Source: Acidobacteriota bacterium
Lineage (GTDB): Bacteria > Acidobacteriota > Polarisedimenticolia > JAPUIV01
Direction: 5' to 3'
DNA length: 7,544 nucleotides
Assembly (NCBI GenBank): GCA_027296665.1
Contig: JAPUIV010000091.1
Location: forward strand, 1 to 7,544
Shown here: positions 5,767 through 7,544 of the stretch, one piece after another
Numbering within the stretch: position 1 is the stretch's first letter
Layout: every line of letters starts with the position of its first letter
Notes under the pieces: model-generated
What the model saw: the letters and a program-made list of their open reading frames with translations, nothing else
What the model was told of the DNA's origin: nothing
Database searches by the model: none
Translations under genes and position numbers: made by a program

Positions 5767-7544
5767 ATGAGATCGAGGCATCGGTTTTCCCATCGCCTCG
5801 GATGGAACCTTTTCGGGGTCGCCTGCCTGGCGGCCTCCCTGTTTCCTCTATACGCGGAGGAGTTGACGGTTGAACGGATCTACGGGGAACCGAATCTGAC
5901 GGGGACGACGCTCCGGTCGGCGCGTTTGTCTCCCGATGGCTCCCGGGTCAGTTATTTGAAGGCCAAACCGGATGATTCTCAACGGTTCGACCTATGGGAA
6001 TACGATATTGCCGGAAAGCAAGACCGCCTCCTGGTCGATTCCGACTCGCTGGTTCCCGGGCAAGAAATTCTTTCCGACGAGGAAAAGGCCAGGCGTGAGA
6101 GGAAGCGGCTTTTCGCCTCGGGAATCGTGGAATATTTCTGGGCCGAGGACGGGAAGTCGCTGCTGTTTCCGTTGAACGGCGACCTGTATCTTTACGATCT
6201 CGATTCGACTCCCGATCGGGCCCTCCGGCGGTTGACGCAAACGGAAATCTTCGAAACCGATCCCCGCTTCTCCCCGGGCGGAAATTTCGTTTCGTTCATC
6301 CGCGCGCAGGATCTGTTCGTCATCAACCTTGAGTCCGGCGAGGAACGGCAACTGACCGCCGACGGCGAGGGGCCGATCAAGAACGGAATGGCGGAATTCG
6401 TCGCCCAGGAGGAGATGGACCGCTTCACCGGGTACTGGTGGTCCGAAGACGAATCGGCCATCGCCTTCACCCGCGTGGATGAGTCGCCGGTTCCCGTCGA
6501 GCAGCGCTACGAGATTCTCGCCGACTCCTTCCGGGTATTCGATCAACGCTATCCCGCCGCCGGAACCGAAAACGTGCGAATCCAGGTGGGCGTGGTCACC
6601 CTTGCCAACGGGAAGATCCAGTGGATCGATATCGGGATGAACCCCGACATCTATATTGCCAGGGTGAAATGGCTTCCCGATAACCGGCGAATCGCCATAC
6701 AGCGGGAGAGCCGGGACCAGAAGCGGCTGGACCTGTTGATTGCCGAGGTCCGGAACGGCAGCAGCAAGGTGGTGCTGACCGAAAGGAGCGATCACTGGAT
6801 CAACCTGAACGACGACCTGCGTTTTCTGGAAAAAACCGATCGATTCATCTGGGGTTCCGAGCGCAGCGGGTTCAAACATCTGTATCTGTACCGAAATGAT
6901 GGAAAGTTGCTGGGGCCGTTGACCGGCGGGGACTGGGTCCTGTTCAAGATGCAGGGCGTTGACGAGGAAAAGGGACAGATCTATTTCACCGCCAACAAGG
7001 ACAGCGTCCTGGAAACCCACCTGTACCGGGCCGACCTGGCCCCGGATGACCCCGGGAAAGCGGAACGGATCACGGCAGGGGCCGGCATTCACGGCATCTT
7101 GTTGTCGGATGATTCCCGGTTCTACATAGATGCCTTCTCCTCGCCGGATATCCCCCCCCGGGTCAGTCTTCATTCCATTGACGGAAAACGGATCGTCTTC
7201 CTGAATGAGAACCGCTTGGATGGAACCCATCCATTTTATCCCTACCTGGCGGATCGAACGGGCCCGGAGTTCGGCGCCATCCAGGCCGGAGACGGACAAG
7301 ATATCTATTATCGACTCTACAAGCCGGCGAACCTCGAAGCGGGAAAAAAGTATCCGGTCATCATCGACGTTTACGGCGGACCCCGCGCGCAGCGGCTTCG
7401 AAGATCCTGGCCTTCCCGGAATGGATACTGGCACCAGATCATGGCCCGAAAGGGTTATGTCGTGTTTTCATTGGACAACCGAGGCTCCGGAAACCGCGGG
7501 GTCGCCTTCGAAAAACCGCTGTACCGGCAGATGGGCAAGGTCGA
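5767..7544 (+). CDS. Dipeptidyl peptidase IV, S9B family, exported (3' end outside window)
   Basis: This serine peptidase family removes N-terminal X-Pro (or X-Ala) dipeptides in the periplasm or at the cell surface. The frame is open to the window end (592 codons; family about 720-780). Residues 1-30 look like a signal peptide: basic MRSRHRFSHR, hydrophobic core to about 28, cleavage probably after LYA. A beta-propeller domain (about 45-500) follows, with the EEMDRFTGYWW motif; Glu215 and Glu216 should bind the substrate N-terminus. FTRVDESPVPVEQR and QRYPAAG recall the Stenotrophomonas enzyme. The start of the alpha/beta-hydrolase domain is present: DVYGGPRAQ with oxyanion-hole Tyr536, then LDNRGSGNRG. 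The nucleophile motif GWSYGG, the Asp and the His lie beyond the window. ATG 5767 is preferred because it gives a normal signal peptide; ATG 5740 in frame would add nine residues (MSLILILPE). Neither has a clear Shine-Dalgarno. It is divergent from the XRE regulator. Confidence 0.93.
   Translation, partial: MRSRHRFSHRLGWNLFGVACLAASLFPLYAEELTVERIYGEPNLTGTTLRSARLSPDGSRVSYLKAKPDDSQRFDLWEYDIAGKQDRLLVDSDSLVPGQEILSDEEKARRERKRLFASGIVEYFWAEDGKSLLFPLNGDLYLYDLDSTPDRALRRLTQTEIFETDPRFSPGGNFVSFIRAQDLFVINLESGEERQLTADGEGPIKNGMAEFVAQEEMDRFTGYWWSEDESAIAFTRVDESPVPVEQRYEILADSFRVFDQRYPAAGTENVRIQVGVVTLANGKIQWIDIGMNPDIYIARVKWLPDNRRIAIQRESRDQKRLDLLIAEVRNGSSKVVLTERSDHWINLNDDLRFLEKTDRFIWGSERSGFKHLYLYRNDGKLLGPLTGGDWVLFKMQGVDEEKGQIYFTANKDSVLETHLYRADLAPDDPGKAERITAGAGIHGILLSDDSRFYIDAFSSPDIPPRVSLHSIDGKRIVFLNENRLDGTHPFYPYLADRTGPEFGAIQAGDGQDIYYRLYKPANLEAGKKYPVIIDVYGGPRAQRLRRSWPSRNGYWHQIMARKGYVVFSLDNRGSGNRGVAFEKPLYRQMGKV

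Noticed and set aside
5812..5829. A lipoprotein signal ending GVAC at residues 17-20 of the peptidase
   Set aside because: The -3 position is Gly rather than Leu/Val/Ile, and a standard cleavage site after LYA at residue 30 fits better.
5992..7434. A 480-codon open frame on the minus strand inside the peptidase gene
   Set aside because: The plus strand encodes clear dipeptidyl peptidase IV motifs throughout; the antisense translation shows no family features.
1..7544. CRISPR arrays, tRNA or rRNA genes, insertion sequences, attachment sites
   Set aside because: No regularly spaced long repeats, cloverleaf-like sequence, transposase or integrase motifs were seen on either strand.

Overview
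The window comes from a GC-rich (by eye about 60%) Gram-negative-type bacterium. It carries core metabolism genes plus one small regulator and an exported peptidase. I cannot fix the phylum. The aconitase is of the mitochondrial type, the fumarase has an actinobacterial-like signature loop, and the dipeptidyl peptidase resembles the Xanthomonas/Stenotrophomonas type. That mix would fit phyla such as Acidobacteriota, Aminicenantes-like or deltaproteobacterial lineages, but this is inference only.

Positions 1-3705 (+ strand) hold three closely spaced genes in one direction: the 3' part of a mitochondrial-type aconitase gene, fumC (class II fumarase), and egtD (histidine N-alpha-methyltransferase, first step of ergothioneine synthesis). 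Gaps are about 31 and 27 nt with no terminator, so they probably share a transcript. Two TCA-cycle steps are therefore linked with a methyltransferase of redox-thiol metabolism. No egtB is visible.

Positions 3706-5183 hold gnd (decarboxylating 6-phosphogluconate dehydrogenase). It has its own strong ribosome binding site and lies after a weak terminator-like hairpin. It supplies NADPH and ribulose 5-phosphate.

Positions 5192-5671 (- strand) hold a 159-residue XRE-family regulator that converges on gnd with only an 8-nt gap. A very AT-rich intergenic island (5689-5760, 11 G/C in 72 nt) separates it from a divergent gene. The island has an extended -10 promoter for the regulator and about four degenerate 12-bp direct repeats, which could be its operator.

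Positions 5767-7544 (+ strand) hold the first 592 codons of an exported dipeptidyl peptidase IV (family S9B). The window ends before the catalytic serine.

I see no RNA genes, CRISPR array, insertion sequence or phage gene. I do not see a clearly new multi-gene system. The most interesting parts are the regulator with its repeat-bearing divergent promoter and the egtD placement in a TCA cluster.
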